Below are positions 16,859 through 24,697 of a stretch of DNA of 43,831 bases, one piece after another. The stretch lies in IMG/VR virus record IMGVR_UViG_3300011269_000008, positions 1 to 43,831 of that record; one strand, written 5' to 3'. How positions within the stretch are numbered: the first letter of the stretch is position 1; every line of letters begins with the position of its first letter. The stretch comes from a virus. Below the pieces are notes generated by a model that saw only the letters and a program-made list of their open reading frames with translations, did not search any database and was not told where the DNA came from. Both the position numbers and the translations under genes were made by a program.

Positions 16859-18723
16859 TTCACCACTTCCAATGGCCTGACGCCCATTAGTTTGCCTGTC
16901 TTCGGATCACGTACAGCCTCACGCGGAGCCGCCAAGGTCTTGAGCAATGCAGTATGTTGATCGCCGATTTTAGCGACATGCTCAGCCAACGCTTTGATTC
17001 CGGCATGCGTGACGGAGCTTTCCTGTTGCTTGGCGCCTGTGTCGGCCTGTTGCTGGGCATGCGATTGCGCCGACTCGTGCGCCTGCATTCCCATCTCAGC
17101 GAGCTTGTATTGATGCTCGCGTTCTGACTGCACGATCTTGAGATTTGCTTCGATGATCTTCAGCTCGCGCTCAAGCTGGAATTTCTTCTCGGCCAAGGCG
17201 GCTTCAGCGGTGTTCTTGGCGGCCTGGTGCTGCGTGTCGATCGTCATCTTTTGCTGATCGAGCTGCGCTTTCTGCGCATTGGCTTGCTGTTCGCCTTGCT
17301 GCTTGATCAGCTCGACCTGAAGCTTGGGATCAGGCTTTTGCTGCGCTGCCTGGGCCTGCTGTTGAGCGATTTGCTGTGCCTGTGGTGAATCGGGATCAGT
17401 AAAATAAGTGTCCGGATCACGGATTTTCATGGCCCGCAGGCCAAGCTTGGCAGCGTTGTAGACGTTCTTCTTCTGGACCACATCGATCATGCCGCCAGCC
17501 AGCATTTGTTGCTGCCACATGCCGATCGTCTGCGCGTTTGCCAGCTCCTGTTGCTGACCGCCGCCCCCGAGGCCGACATTGACGGTCATGGCCTCGCGCT
17601 TCTTCCAATCACGGGGATCTACTTCGATCCATTCCTTGCCTTGAGGCATCATGCCGGGCTTTTTCTGATGCTTCCGGATCACGCCGTGGAGCAGGATGAA
17701 CATGTCCTTGATGCCGGTCTCGGCGAAGATGCGGGCGATCAGCTTGGTCTTTGCCGCTGCGGCCGAGTATTGCTGAGCCGCAACAGTCGCTGTCTGGTTT
17801 TGAAGGACTGTCGGATCAACTCCTTGGCCAATTCGTGTAACGCCTGTTCGCCATTCGCGTTCAGAATCGACGTATTGCAGGACTGGCAAAAGCTCTCCGG
17901 CGATTGGGGGCATTTGTGTCCAATCCAATCCGCCTGGTTGCCGAACCCGAACTGGCGCGCCTGGTCGGCTAACCAGCAAGTCGTCGAGCGTGTTTTCGTT
18001 GGCATGCTGTTCCGATATAACCGGCCGCGGATTGACCGCGAGATAGGTATTATCAAGCAATCCGCGCACCAGCGCCGTCTTGATGCGCTGAATGTCCATC
18101 ACGAGGTCGGCGATCGAGCGGCCGAAAAAGCGATGCGTCACGATCACCGGCGTCATGGAGGCAAACGGAATCATATCGATCTGGATGATCTGGTCTTCGC
18201 CCTTGCGCCGCAGGATTTGGCCTTCGCCGCCTCCTGTTGTCACGCGGTAGAGCCGCGGTTTGCCGTCGCCCTCATAATCCATGCGGACGTAATGTTCGGT
18301 AATCGCCACGGGCCTGGAGGCATCATCCGCCTCTGTCTGTGACAGGCCGGTTTCCTCGTCGACGGTATCGCGGGCAAGCTGCTCGGTCTGATTGGTGATG
18401 ACCCGCGTCGGTAGCGAGGCGATCTGAGTTTCGTCCCAGCCTTCCGCGACCATCTCGCCTGCAATGCGCAGCACCTCATGGAAGCAATAGCCGCAATCGG
18501 GAATAGAGCGGGCGACGCGTTGAATGCCGAATTCTTCGGGCGGCACCGGGGCTACCTTGGCGCAGCCGTACTTGCGCCGAGTGACGACAGTTACGTCGTG
18601 GAACTTCGGGGTCGGGGGAATCAAAGCATTTTGCGCACCCATTTGCTGGCCAGCTAGACCCGGCATGGCGCTCTGTGCTTGTCCCGGCTGCATTGGAGGA
18701 GGAGCATAAGCAGTATTACTCAT
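16855..18723 (-). CDS. Portal protein, C-terminal part (P22 type)
   Basis: 622 aa. After a Pro/Gln-rich start come KYGCAKVAPVPPEEFGIQR, SIPDCGYCFHEV, a stem-clip region with MDIQRIKTALVRGLLDNTYL and QPGGLDWTQMPP, and a very long Gln-rich coiled coil (about residues 440-580) matching the barrel helix of P22-like portals. The expected N-terminal wing/stem part is encoded by the separate upstream ORF. The two ORFs overlap by ATGA, and GGAGTGGG serves as RBS for this one. Together they total 814 residues. Confidence 0.85.
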   Translation of the reverse strand: MSNTAYAPPPMQPGQAQSAMPGLAGQQMGAQNALIPPTPKFHDVTVVTRRKYGCAKVAPVPPEEFGIQRVARSIPDCGYCFHEVLRIAGEMVAEGWDETQIASLPTRVITNQTEQLARDTVDEETGLSQTEADDASRPVAITEHYVRMDYEGDGKPRLYRVTTGGGEGQILRRKGEDQIIQIDMIPFASMTPVIVTHRFFGRSIADLVMDIQRIKTALVRGLLDNTYLAVNPRPVISEQHANENTLDDLLVSRPGAPVRVRQPGGLDWTQMPPIAGELLPVLQYVDSEREWRTGVTRIGQGVDPTVLQNQTATVAAQQYSAAAAKTKLIARIFAETGIKDMFILLHGVIRKHQKKPGMMPQGKEWIEVDPRDWKKREAMTVNVGLGGGGQQQELANAQTIGMWQQQMLAGGMIDVVQKKNVYNAAKLGLRAMKIRDPDTYFTDPDSPQAQQIAQQQAQAAQQKPDPKLQVELIKQQGEQQANAQKAQLDQQKMTIDTQHQAAKNTAEAALAEKKFQLERELKIIEANLKIVQSEREHQYKLAEMGMQAHESAQSHAQQQADTGAKQQESSVTHAGIKALAEHVAKIGDQHTALLKTLAAPREAVRDPKTGKLMGVRPLEVVK

Positions 18724-19298
18724 CCCACTCCACTCGCCGCCTCTTGCTGTTCATCCGGTGTCCCGCCCGGATAATCCTTCACTGTATGCTCGACGATCTC
18801 GACTTCCTCATCATGGAGCAGGAACGCAAGCTGATCGTCCGTCAGATCGTAATAGGTCTCGCGCTCCTCGCGGTCTTCCTCATCCCAGAAGACCTTGACA
18901 ATTCCATTCTTCTGAAGGAGCGCATCTTTGATGAACGAGTAAAGAACCATAAAACCAGGGTTGAGCTGAGTAAAAACATGATTGACATAATCGGATTCCT
19001 GCTCGGCAGCCTGCACATCCTGCGGTCCGGTTGGCATGAACTTGACGACATCTTCGCCGCCGAAAAAGATTTCCATGAGCGGCGGCATCAAGCCTTCGAC
19101 TGTATCCGATACGTCAGTCGAGACAGCGCGCGAACGGCCTTCCAGGCTCGGCATGTCGGTCTGCATGCGGCCATTGTAATAATCCATCGCCTTGCTGCGC
19201 TCGGTCGAGAGCTTGCTGGCAGAGATCGCAGCTAAACAATCAGCCTTGTGCGCCGTGATGATGGCCTGGACGGATTGAGTGCCGAGCTTCTTAGCCAT
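18720..19298 (-). CDS. Portal protein, N-terminal part (separate ORF)
   Basis: 192 aa. DYYNGRMQTDMPSLEGRS, SDTVEGLMPPLMEIFFGGED, EQESDYVNHVFTQLNPGF and LQKNGIVKVFWDEED are the standard opening of P22-type portals, which are normally one chain. The frame ends in TGA within GGATGAG; the next portal segment starts at the overlapping ATG. This could be a genuine split made by termination-reinitiation, a decoded frameshift, or a sequence error. The conserved sequence continues cleanly on both sides. Confidence 0.85.
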   Translation of the reverse strand: MAKKLGTQSVQAIITAHKADCLAAISASKLSTERSKAMDYYNGRMQTDMPSLEGRSRAVSTDVSDTVEGLMPPLMEIFFGGEDVVKFMPTGPQDVQAAEQESDYVNHVFTQLNPGFMVLYSFIKDALLQKNGIVKVFWDEEDREERETYYDLTDDQLAFLLHDEEVEIVEHTVKDYPGGTPDEQQEAASGVG

Positions 19299-19392
19299 AG
19301 ATCACGCCGCCGCAACGAAACATGGCAATGTGCGCCTGATAATCGCCCTCCAACATTCGAATTGCCCACCACCGATATAAATCGCTTTTCAT
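19291..19392 (-). CDS. 33-aa small protein between terL and portal
   Basis: Reads MKSDLYRWWAIRMLEGDY, then QAHIAMFRCGGVIYG. The ATG overlaps the upstream stop (AAATGA) and the stop lies in ATGGCTAA, shared with the portal start. It thus exactly fills the only apparent gap between terL and portal. Aromatic-rich N-terminus; function unknown. Confidence 0.65.
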   Translation of the reverse strand: MKSDLYRWWAIRMLEGDYQAHIAMFRCGGVIYG

Positions 19393-19577
19393 TTGCGTTT
19401 CGGGGCTCGCATTCGCAGGACTCCTTGGGGCTTTGACTTAGCCGGCGATTTGGCGCGCCGGGGAAGCTTCATCCCTTTGCTGGCGGCGTTCCACTCGTCC
19501 ACATTGACGCCCTGCGCCTCAAGCTTCGCCCGGTTCTCATTGAAATACTCTTCTTGGACGCGGGATTTATAGGGCAT
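19389..19577 (-). CDS. Small basic protein downstream of terL
   Basis: 62 aa, MPYKSRVQEEYFNENRAKL, with a strongly basic C-terminus (LPRRAKSPAKSKPQG, ending APKRK). ATG overlaps the terL stop (TGATG). A nucleic-acid-binding accessory to packaging is possible but not shown. Confidence 0.65.
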   Translation of the reverse strand: MPYKSRVQEEYFNENRAKLEAQGVNVDEWNAASKGMKLPRRAKSPAKSKPQGVLRMRAPKRK

Positions 19578-20875
19578 CAAGCATATCCCACCTTCGGCAA
19601 ATTGAGCGCTCGATTGAAGCTTTTAGTTCGCGATGGCTCTTCATAGCAGATGCACATCAAACCTAAAGCGTCAGCACAATGTGAGGACCAGTCATGGTCC
19701 GGCCCCAAGCCAATGTTCCGCTTTTCGTCGCGTTTCTCATGATAGTAGATCAATGCTTCACGGCCGCCGCCTGTGGTGGCCTCGTTAAATTGGCAGCGTG
19801 GAAGTAGGCGCCGCGCAGCCTCAACGCGCATTGACGTAGCGCCTTTACCCTGATTGGGAACAGGAGGAGGGCAGTCAAAGCCAGCGTCACGGAAATGGTC
19901 AACATATTGCTTCCCTGTAATGTTGTTGGCATTCACGCCATCATGCGGAAGCCGAACGATTGCTCGCTGATAGCCTTTCTGACGGAGCCAGTTGACATGC
20001 GTCGCAAGCGTCTGGCCGATCGACTCGTAATAGTCGAGGAGCCAGATTTCCTGCCCAACAAATTGCGCAATCCAGATAACGAAAGCATCCGCGGTCGCGC
20101 CGCTGCCGCCGATATCCACGAAGGCCCAAAGAGGGAGTAACGGGTCTTCGCGAAGCTGCCTGATCCGGCCCTGATCGCGCGCTTTTGACATCTCATGCGC
20201 GAAGTAGGCACCGCGAATCGCGGCCTCAAACGAGCATTCGAATTCTTGCGCGAATTGATCTTTGGTAAGCTCAGACTCCGCAGCCGCCAGCTCCGCGGGC
20301 CGCAGAATTCCGGTTTGAGAAGCCTTCAGAACAAGACTGAACCAACCTGGGTCGCGCTGAGCCTGCTCATGGATACGATGGAAATCGTTGTGCCCCTTCG
20401 GGGTGCCGATGAAAACGGCCCAACCACCTCGATCTGCGAGAGCGGGCCGGATGACCTCCGGATAGAGCCGCGGATGCATGTCAGCATATTCATCGAGCAC
20501 GACGCCATCGAGGTAGATGCCGCGCAAGGCATCAGGGTTATCTGCGCCATACAGCCTGACTTGTCCACCATTAGGATAATCAACTCTGAGTTCGGAGACC
20601 GAGACGACGGCGCCGAGCGGCAAGACAGGTGCCGCGGCGGCGGCCAAATAGTCCCACACTACTGACTTCGCCTGGCCTCGATACGGCGCTATGTAGGCAA
20701 ATCGTGGTCTAACCAGCTTACTTGAAAGGGCGCCTCGCTGGAGATCGTGGACGCAGGCAACGGTCTTTCCGGCTCTGCGGTGGGCGACGATGCAGGCGAA
20801 GCGCTCAGCTCTAGCGTGGAAGCCGCGGAATTGTGCCCGTGGCGCATAGTCGATGGCAATTCTTCGAGCTTCCAT
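19577..20875 (-). CDS. terL: Terminase large subunit
   Basis: 432 aa. Walker A HRRAGKT at residues 32-38, Walker B VVLDEYAD at 125-132 with catalytic Glu129, and the coupling motif IGTPKG near 156 mark the packaging ATPase. The C-terminal nuclease shows FVDIGG with Asp254, HDGVNANN near 311 and HDWSSHCADALG near 394-405. It cuts and pumps DNA into the prohead through the portal. The N-terminus is already close to Walker A, so the start is firm. Its first 187 nt lie inside the terS frame. Confidence 0.95.
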   Translation of the reverse strand: MEARRIAIDYAPRAQFRGFHARAERFACIVAHRRAGKTVACVHDLQRGALSSKLVRPRFAYIAPYRGQAKSVVWDYLAAAAAPVLPLGAVVSVSELRVDYPNGGQVRLYGADNPDALRGIYLDGVVLDEYADMHPRLYPEVIRPALADRGGWAVFIGTPKGHNDFHRIHEQAQRDPGWFSLVLKASQTGILRPAELAAAESELTKDQFAQEFECSFEAAIRGAYFAHEMSKARDQGRIRQLREDPLLPLWAFVDIGGSGATADAFVIWIAQFVGQEIWLLDYYESIGQTLATHVNWLRQKGYQRAIVRLPHDGVNANNITGKQYVDHFRDAGFDCPPPVPNQGKGATSMRVEAARRLLPRCQFNEATTGGGREALIYYHEKRDEKRNIGLGPDHDWSSHCADALGLMCICYEEPSRTKSFNRALNLPKVGYA

Positions 20876-21258
20876 GCGAATTCAACGGGACCTTCGCCAT
20901 CCTGGCCGGCAATGCCGAGCGTCTGGGGAACTAGTGCGCCGGGCGTCATCTTGGCAAGCAGATTGAGCGCAGCAATCTTGTCGCTCGCCTTGACATCGGA
21001 CGGAGCGATCTCGACGCCTGCGACTTCCGCCGTCTTGCGCTTGATCCAAGCCACATCGACAGTGACAAGATCGGCCTCTGTAGTTTGAAGTTCCGTCACG
21101 CGCTCGCGGATGGCAGGATGATGGGACAACCGGCGGGCATTGGCCTTGAAGGATGTGCCATTCGGATAGCCGGCCTCGCGCGCTGCCTCTTCCGGAGACT
21201 TCAGAGAGGCGAGGAGCTGAGCGACCTTTTCGTGCTTGGGATTGCGAATAAGCGGCAT
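20689..21258 (-). CDS. terS: Terminase small subunit
   Basis: 189 aa. Residues about 10-60 form a helix-turn-helix of the terminase small-subunit type (KVAQLLASLKSPEEAAREAGYP, then ANARRLSHHPAIRERV), followed by DVAWIKRKTAEVAG and a helical oligomerisation part (ASDKIAALNLLAKM). The last ~62 residues are Ser/Pro/Glu-rich and read in the DNA that also encodes the start of terL. It would recognise the packaging site and recruit TerL. No strong RBS precedes the ATG; the leader holds the GANTC cluster. Confidence 0.85.
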   Translation of the reverse strand: MPLIRNPKHEKVAQLLASLKSPEEAAREAGYPNGTSFKANARRLSHHPAIRERVTELQTTEADLVTVDVAWIKRKTAEVAGVEIAPSDVKASDKIAALNLLAKMTPGALVPQTLGIAGQDGEGPVEFAWKLEELPSTMRHGHNSAASTLELSASPASSPTAEPERPLPASTISSEAPFQVSWLDHDLPT

Positions 21259-21264
21259 GATCTT

Positions 21265-21312
21265 GAGTCGATACGAGTCCTTTTGGACTCATTCCTGCAC
21301 GGTTATGGACTC
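21265..21312 (-). promoter_or_regulatory. Helically phased GANTC cluster upstream of terS
   Basis: Four GANTC sites start at 21265, 21275, 21286 and 21308, that is 10, 11 and 22 bp apart, on one face of the helix. Two of them form a dyad, GAGTCC-TTTT-GGACTC (21275-21290). GANTC is the CcrM methylation site of alphaproteobacteria, and GcrA activates sigma70 promoters carrying methylated GANTC. This gap is the only non-coding DNA of any size between the control genes and the late operon. No clear -35/-10 pair is seen, as expected if an activator is needed. Function is inferred. Confidence 0.55.
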
Positions 21313-21368
21313 AGAACAGATCATTTCGCATTCCTTGGGCTGGCCTGGACGCGCCGCGCAAAGCCGAT

Positions 21369-21896
21369 CTACGATTGAGCGGCTACGAATTGATCGGGCG
21401 AGAACATGGCAGGGACTTTACGTCCCAAGACCGACAATAGTAATTCAACGCTTTCGCCGTCGTCAAGGTCCCCGACGCGAGCAAAGTAGCCAGCGAAGGG
21501 TCCCTTGTTGATGAATACCTCGCTTCCGGGCTGGAAGCGAGGTGGAGCGCCTTTGCTATCATGCGGACTCATCAAGGAAATTTCCGTTCGGCGGATTTCT
21601 TCGTAAACGCCCTCTGGAAGCGTCGCATAGCCGTTTCCATTCTGCATTAGGCTGTGCGTTGTGCGGACACCGGGGCAGGTTTCGAGCCGCCGCCAGCCTT
21701 GAGCGATTGGCGAATCAACAAAAAGATAGCCTGGAAACATCGACTTGACGCGCCTCACGTATCGATTACGGCCCCAATAGACACGCTTTGGGCAGCGGGG
21801 ATTGTAGATGAGATAGCCACGATCACGGAGGGCTTCGGCCGTTTCAAGATCGCGCCGCGTATCTTCTGTCAGTGCGATGTGCCAGCGCTCGACCAT
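21369..21896 (-). CDS. NusG/RfaH-like transcription elongation factor
   Basis: 175 aa. The NGN domain covers about residues 4-105 (RWHIALTEDTRRDLETAEAL; KRVYWGRNRYVRRVKSMFPG; YLFVDSP). The KOW domain covers about 121-172 (FQPGSEVFINKGPFAGYFAR, then VELLLSVLGRKVPAMFSPDQF). It would bind the RNA polymerase clamp. It is the last gene before terS, so a processive antiterminator for the roughly 21-kb late operon is likely, as RfaH and other specialised NusG paralogs do for long operons. Confidence 0.9.
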   Translation of the reverse strand: MVERWHIALTEDTRRDLETAEALRDRGYLIYNPRCPKRVYWGRNRYVRRVKSMFPGYLFVDSPIAQGWRRLETCPGVRTTHSLMQNGNGYATLPEGVYEEIRRTEISLMSPHDSKGAPPRFQPGSEVFINKGPFAGYFARVGDLDDGESVELLLSVLGRKVPAMFSPDQFVAAQS

Positions 21897-21899
21897 GGT

Positions 21900-22679
21900 T
21901 CACCCATATTTCATGAAATCTTCTTCGTCTCCGGGCTTCATGAGGGTATCGGAAGGCGGGCCGGTGGATTGCTTGGGCGGGTAGAGCGTTTCAAAATACC
22001 AGCCGCGATGGCGCTTGCCGTTGAGTTCGACGTGACCGATGAGCAGCGGCGAATGTCCATGACGGACCCAGGCTTTCCAAGGTTCTGAGCCTTCGATTAC
22101 GGGAAGGCGCTTGGATTTTCTTGCTTGCTCGGCAGCTCTCAGCCTTTCGATTTGCTCAGTGCGAGCCTTCGGATCGAAATTATCCACAGGAGGACACGGC
22201 ACCCTACCCTCTTGCTGAGACTCTTCTGGTTCTAATCCTGATGGTTCAGGCTCTATATGCGGGGTGCAAACAGTTGCATGTGGTCCATGTGAAGCTGTTT
22301 GCACATGGAGTTCCGAATCCTCACCATGTGCAGGATTTGCATATGGTTCATCTATGTCGTCGATGAAGTCGCGGATGACGCCTTGGGCGCTGATCCAGGA
22401 CGCGGAAGGCCGGTCAAACATAATCCAGTAATGATTGGTCCTGTGCCGCCCGTCCTTGCCGCGCATGCTATGCTTCATGACATAGCCATTGCGGACGAGG
22501 CTGGCGATATAAGTGATCACCGATCGCTCGGAAAGGCAGACGGCGTCAGCTACCGTGGCTATGCCGGGCCAGCATTCCCCGGTATCCGGGTTCGCGCGCT
22601 CGCAAAGCGCCACGAGCACAAACTTCGGGACAACCGGAAGTTTCTGTTTGATGGCCCAGGCTACGGCTTGGAAGGACAT
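21900..22679 (-). CDS. HTH replication-type protein
   Basis: 259 aa. Residues 1-90 form a winged helix-turn-helix (VPKFVLVALCERANPDTGECWPG; TVADAVCLSERSVITYIASL; VRNGYVMKHSM; HYWIMF) of the kind found in phage replication initiators and plasmid Rep-like proteins. The middle is disordered and acidic (EPEPSGLEPEESQQEG). The C-terminus (EPWKAWVRHGHSP, then GKRHRGWYFETLYPP) is a small basic domain. Origin binding and helicase loading are possible; no ATPase motif is present. Confidence 0.7.
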   Translation of the reverse strand: MSFQAVAWAIKQKLPVVPKFVLVALCERANPDTGECWPGIATVADAVCLSERSVITYIASLVRNGYVMKHSMRGKDGRHRTNHYWIMFDRPSASWISAQGVIRDFIDDIDEPYANPAHGEDSELHVQTASHGPHATVCTPHIEPEPSGLEPEESQQEGRVPCPPVDNFDPKARTEQIERLRAAEQARKSKRLPVIEGSEPWKAWVRHGHSPLLIGHVELNGKRHRGWYFETLYPPKQSTGPPSDTLMKPGDEEDFMKYG

Positions 22680-22682
22680 TTG

Positions 22683-23243
22683 TCATTCCGCCGCAAGCGG
22701 CCTCGCGATATGGCCGCATTCCATCCAGAATGCCATTTGCGTGAGAGAAGAGCGCGGGCGCCCTTTGAGGAGTTCCCGTGCCTGCCACACGTTAAACGGA
22801 TCGCTTAATGCCTCCTCCGCTTCGGCAGTTTCATCCGCGGCCCTCGCCTCGGCCCTGCATTTTTGCGCCAGGAGCCTCTGATCGTCGGCGTACATCATGC
22901 CGCGCTCGACAAGCCTGCCGTCAGACAATTTTATTAATTCCTCCGGAACAACTTCCTTTATGGCGCAGTTCCGCAGCAGAGTATTTCTTAGCTGCGGCCT
23001 CTTACGAGTCGCTTCAACAAACTTGGCAACAGCCTTTCCGGCCGCGCTTTCGCGGCGATCGGACTCGGACGGCAGTGGAGCAAGCAGATCAACTTGCTGT
23101 ACGGATAGTTTTTCGGCAAGACGATGCGCCCATTTGTGACCATCGTATTCTGGACGATCAGCACCGGGAATGCGCGCCTCCTCTAGAGCTTGTTCAGCAA
23201 GCCTAAATAGCTCAGGCGTCATCTCAAGCTTTGACTTTGCCAT
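22683..23243 (-). CDS. Unknown helical control-region protein
   Basis: 186 aa, beginning MAKSKLEMTPELFRLAEQAL. It is mostly helical and charged (QKCRAEARAADETAEAEEAL) and ends QMAFWMECGHIARPLAAE. It overlaps the ParB-like gene end by 20 nt and lies 3 nt before the HTH replication-type gene. I do not recognise a domain. A DNA-associated role is suggested only by neighbours. Confidence 0.65.
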   Translation of the reverse strand: MAKSKLEMTPELFRLAEQALEEARIPGADRPEYDGHKWAHRLAEKLSVQQVDLLAPLPSESDRRESAAGKAVAKFVEATRKRPQLRNTLLRNCAIKEVVPEELIKLSDGRLVERGMMYADDQRLLAQKCRAEARAADETAEAEEALSDPFNVWQARELLKGRPRSSLTQMAFWMECGHIARPLAAE

Positions 23244-24042
23244 TAACAATCTCCGTTAGCTCGCCGAGAACAATCTCTGCCAATTCTCGATCGCCATCCG
23301 GCAACACGTATGGTTTGCCGAGTTCGCGACCGTGGGCGATGATCCCAAGCTGATTGGAAATATCATGCCAAAGACTTTTGCCAGCTTCGTCTGCTTGCTT
23401 CAGGCGATGCGCGCGTTCCTCTTGACGTTTTTCATTCGCGGCACATCCCTCTGACAAGCTCATGCGCTCATCGTCAACGAAGTCGGCAAGGTCTGGCGCC
23501 TCCAATCGGAGCCGATCTAAGCGCGCTTCAGTTCCTATCGAGCGTTGTTGCTCGCTCTTAATCTGCTCCAACGCCTTATCAAGCGGGATGCGATCGGCGA
23601 GCACATCTTCGGCAAGGACTGAGGAATGGCGCAGGACCGCGCGCGCATCGGCGAGACGCTGTTTGCTGAACTCTTTCCCAGTCCCGTTTCTGGACTGGGA
23701 ATGCATACCGCGCTTTGCTTCTGGATAGAGCATCGCTAAGGCCATTGCCTTCTGGCCTTTCTTGAGATCGCGGCGCTCCAAATTTACATCGGCAATGAAA
23801 GCCAAAACATCATCGTTGCTGCCCTCAAACAGCGTAAAAGTCGGCTCAACGCCCGCAACCTCACACGCTCGCAATCGATTGCGACCGTCGATCAGTTCGC
23901 GTTCAATCTCGCCGTCTTGGTTCGGTACCTCACGAACAACAAGCGGAAAACGTAGGCCATTCGCTTTGATGCTTTCAGCAAGGCTTGCGAGGCTATCGTC
24001 AGCCACCATCGGAAAGATGTCGGCTGCGGGATGAACTCTCAT
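23224..24042 (-). CDS. ParB-like protein
   Basis: 272 aa from the ATG in an ATGA overlap with gcrA (a longer frame to 24111 is unlikely). ParB/Srx-type domain: HPAADIFPMVADDSLASLAE, then IKANGLRFPLVV and the signature LIDGRNRLRACEVAG, followed by FIADVNLERRDLKKGQKAMA and an HTH-like helical part. Phage ParB-like proteins act in partition, as nucleases or as regulators. No ParA is present in the genome, so simple plasmid-style partition is not supported by the sequence alone. Confidence 0.85.
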   Translation of the reverse strand: MRVHPAADIFPMVADDSLASLAESIKANGLRFPLVVREVPNQDGEIERELIDGRNRLRACEVAGVEPTFTLFEGSNDDVLAFIADVNLERRDLKKGQKAMALAMLYPEAKRGMHSQSRNGTGKEFSKQRLADARAVLRHSSVLAEDVLADRIPLDKALEQIKSEQQRSIGTEARLDRLRLEAPDLADFVDDERMSLSEGCAANEKRQEERAHRLKQADEAGKSLWHDISNQLGIIAHGRELGKPYVLPDGDRELAEIVLGELTEIVNGKVKA

Positions 24043-24521
24043 GCCGCCTCCGTCGCCCTTCGCTCGCTTGGCGTCCCGCTTCCATAGGCCATCCGCGCGT
24101 GATGCGGACACCAGGGATATCCCTTCGCCCCGCAGAACAGATGATCGTCAAAGCCTTTACGATCGTTGACAGGCCAATGGCATTGATCGCGCGCGAGGTC
24201 CAATAAGGGAATGCCTTTGCCGAGGATAAATTCTTTTTGGTCCGAGGTGAGGGGCGGGCCGGACCATTTTCCCCGGACAAATGGATTGAATGCGCTTTGG
24301 AGCGACTCGGCCGAAGACTGCCGGGATCGCGGTCGTGCTTTCGGCTGTCCAAGCACGCGCAAACCAAGCCGATTCAATCGTCCAATGACGGCGTCCCGGC
24401 TTATAAAACGATCCGCCTCAGCCGATATGATGTCGGATATTTTGCTCGCGGTAAAACGCGCCGCCTGTAATTGCTTTACGCGGTCGGTCCAATGCCCTTT
24501 CCAGAATTTCTGATCGCTCAT
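24039..24521 (-). CDS. gcrA: GcrA-family cell-cycle regulator
   Basis: 160 aa. The N-terminal HTH (HWTDRVKQLQAARFTASKIS, then SRDAVIGRLNRLGL) matches the GcrA DNA-binding domain. The C-terminus has LLDLARDQCHWPVND, DDHLFCGAKGYPWCPHHARMA with Cys114, Cys130, Cys138 and paired His, the sigma70-binding part of GcrA. Cellular GcrA works with CcrM-methylated GANTC sites to drive cell-cycle genes. The phage copy is flanked by ATGA overlaps on both sides, in the block just before the late operon. It could redirect host polymerase to phage promoters. Confidence 0.92.
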   Translation of the reverse strand: MSDQKFWKGHWTDRVKQLQAARFTASKISDIISAEADRFISRDAVIGRLNRLGLRVLGQPKARPRSRQSSAESLQSAFNPFVRGKWSGPPLTSDQKEFILGKGIPLLDLARDQCHWPVNDRKGFDDHLFCGAKGYPWCPHHARMAYGSGTPSERRATEAA

Positions 24522-24697
24522 GCGGCCTCTCTTTCGGGATCAGCCGGCATGATTGAGCCGCAAGAGCCAAAGCCTTGGCATATGAGGCTGCCGCGATCGC
24601 TTGTGATGCGTAAAAGCCCTTGGCGGCACAGCGGACACCAGCTCGCGCGCTGTGGCGGTTCCTCGACGAAATTGAACCATTGGCCATTCATCGTCAT
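24518..24697 (-). CDS. Small zinc-ribbon protein
   Basis: 59 aa. Two cysteine pairs, WCPLCRQGLL and LICQGFGSCGS, separated by a short hairpin, form a probable zinc ribbon. The N-terminus is MTMNGQWFNFVEEPPQ. ATGA overlaps link it to the winged-helix gene before and gcrA after. Such ribbons often contact RNA polymerase or nucleic acid; the partner is unknown. Confidence 0.7.
   Translation of the reverse strand: MTMNGQWFNFVEEPPQRASWCPLCRQGLLRITSDRGSLICQGFGSCGSIMPADPEREAA

Noticed and set aside
20882-21292. 136-codon alternative frame over terS
   Set aside because: The terS frame has the HTH and family features; this frame is basic and featureless.
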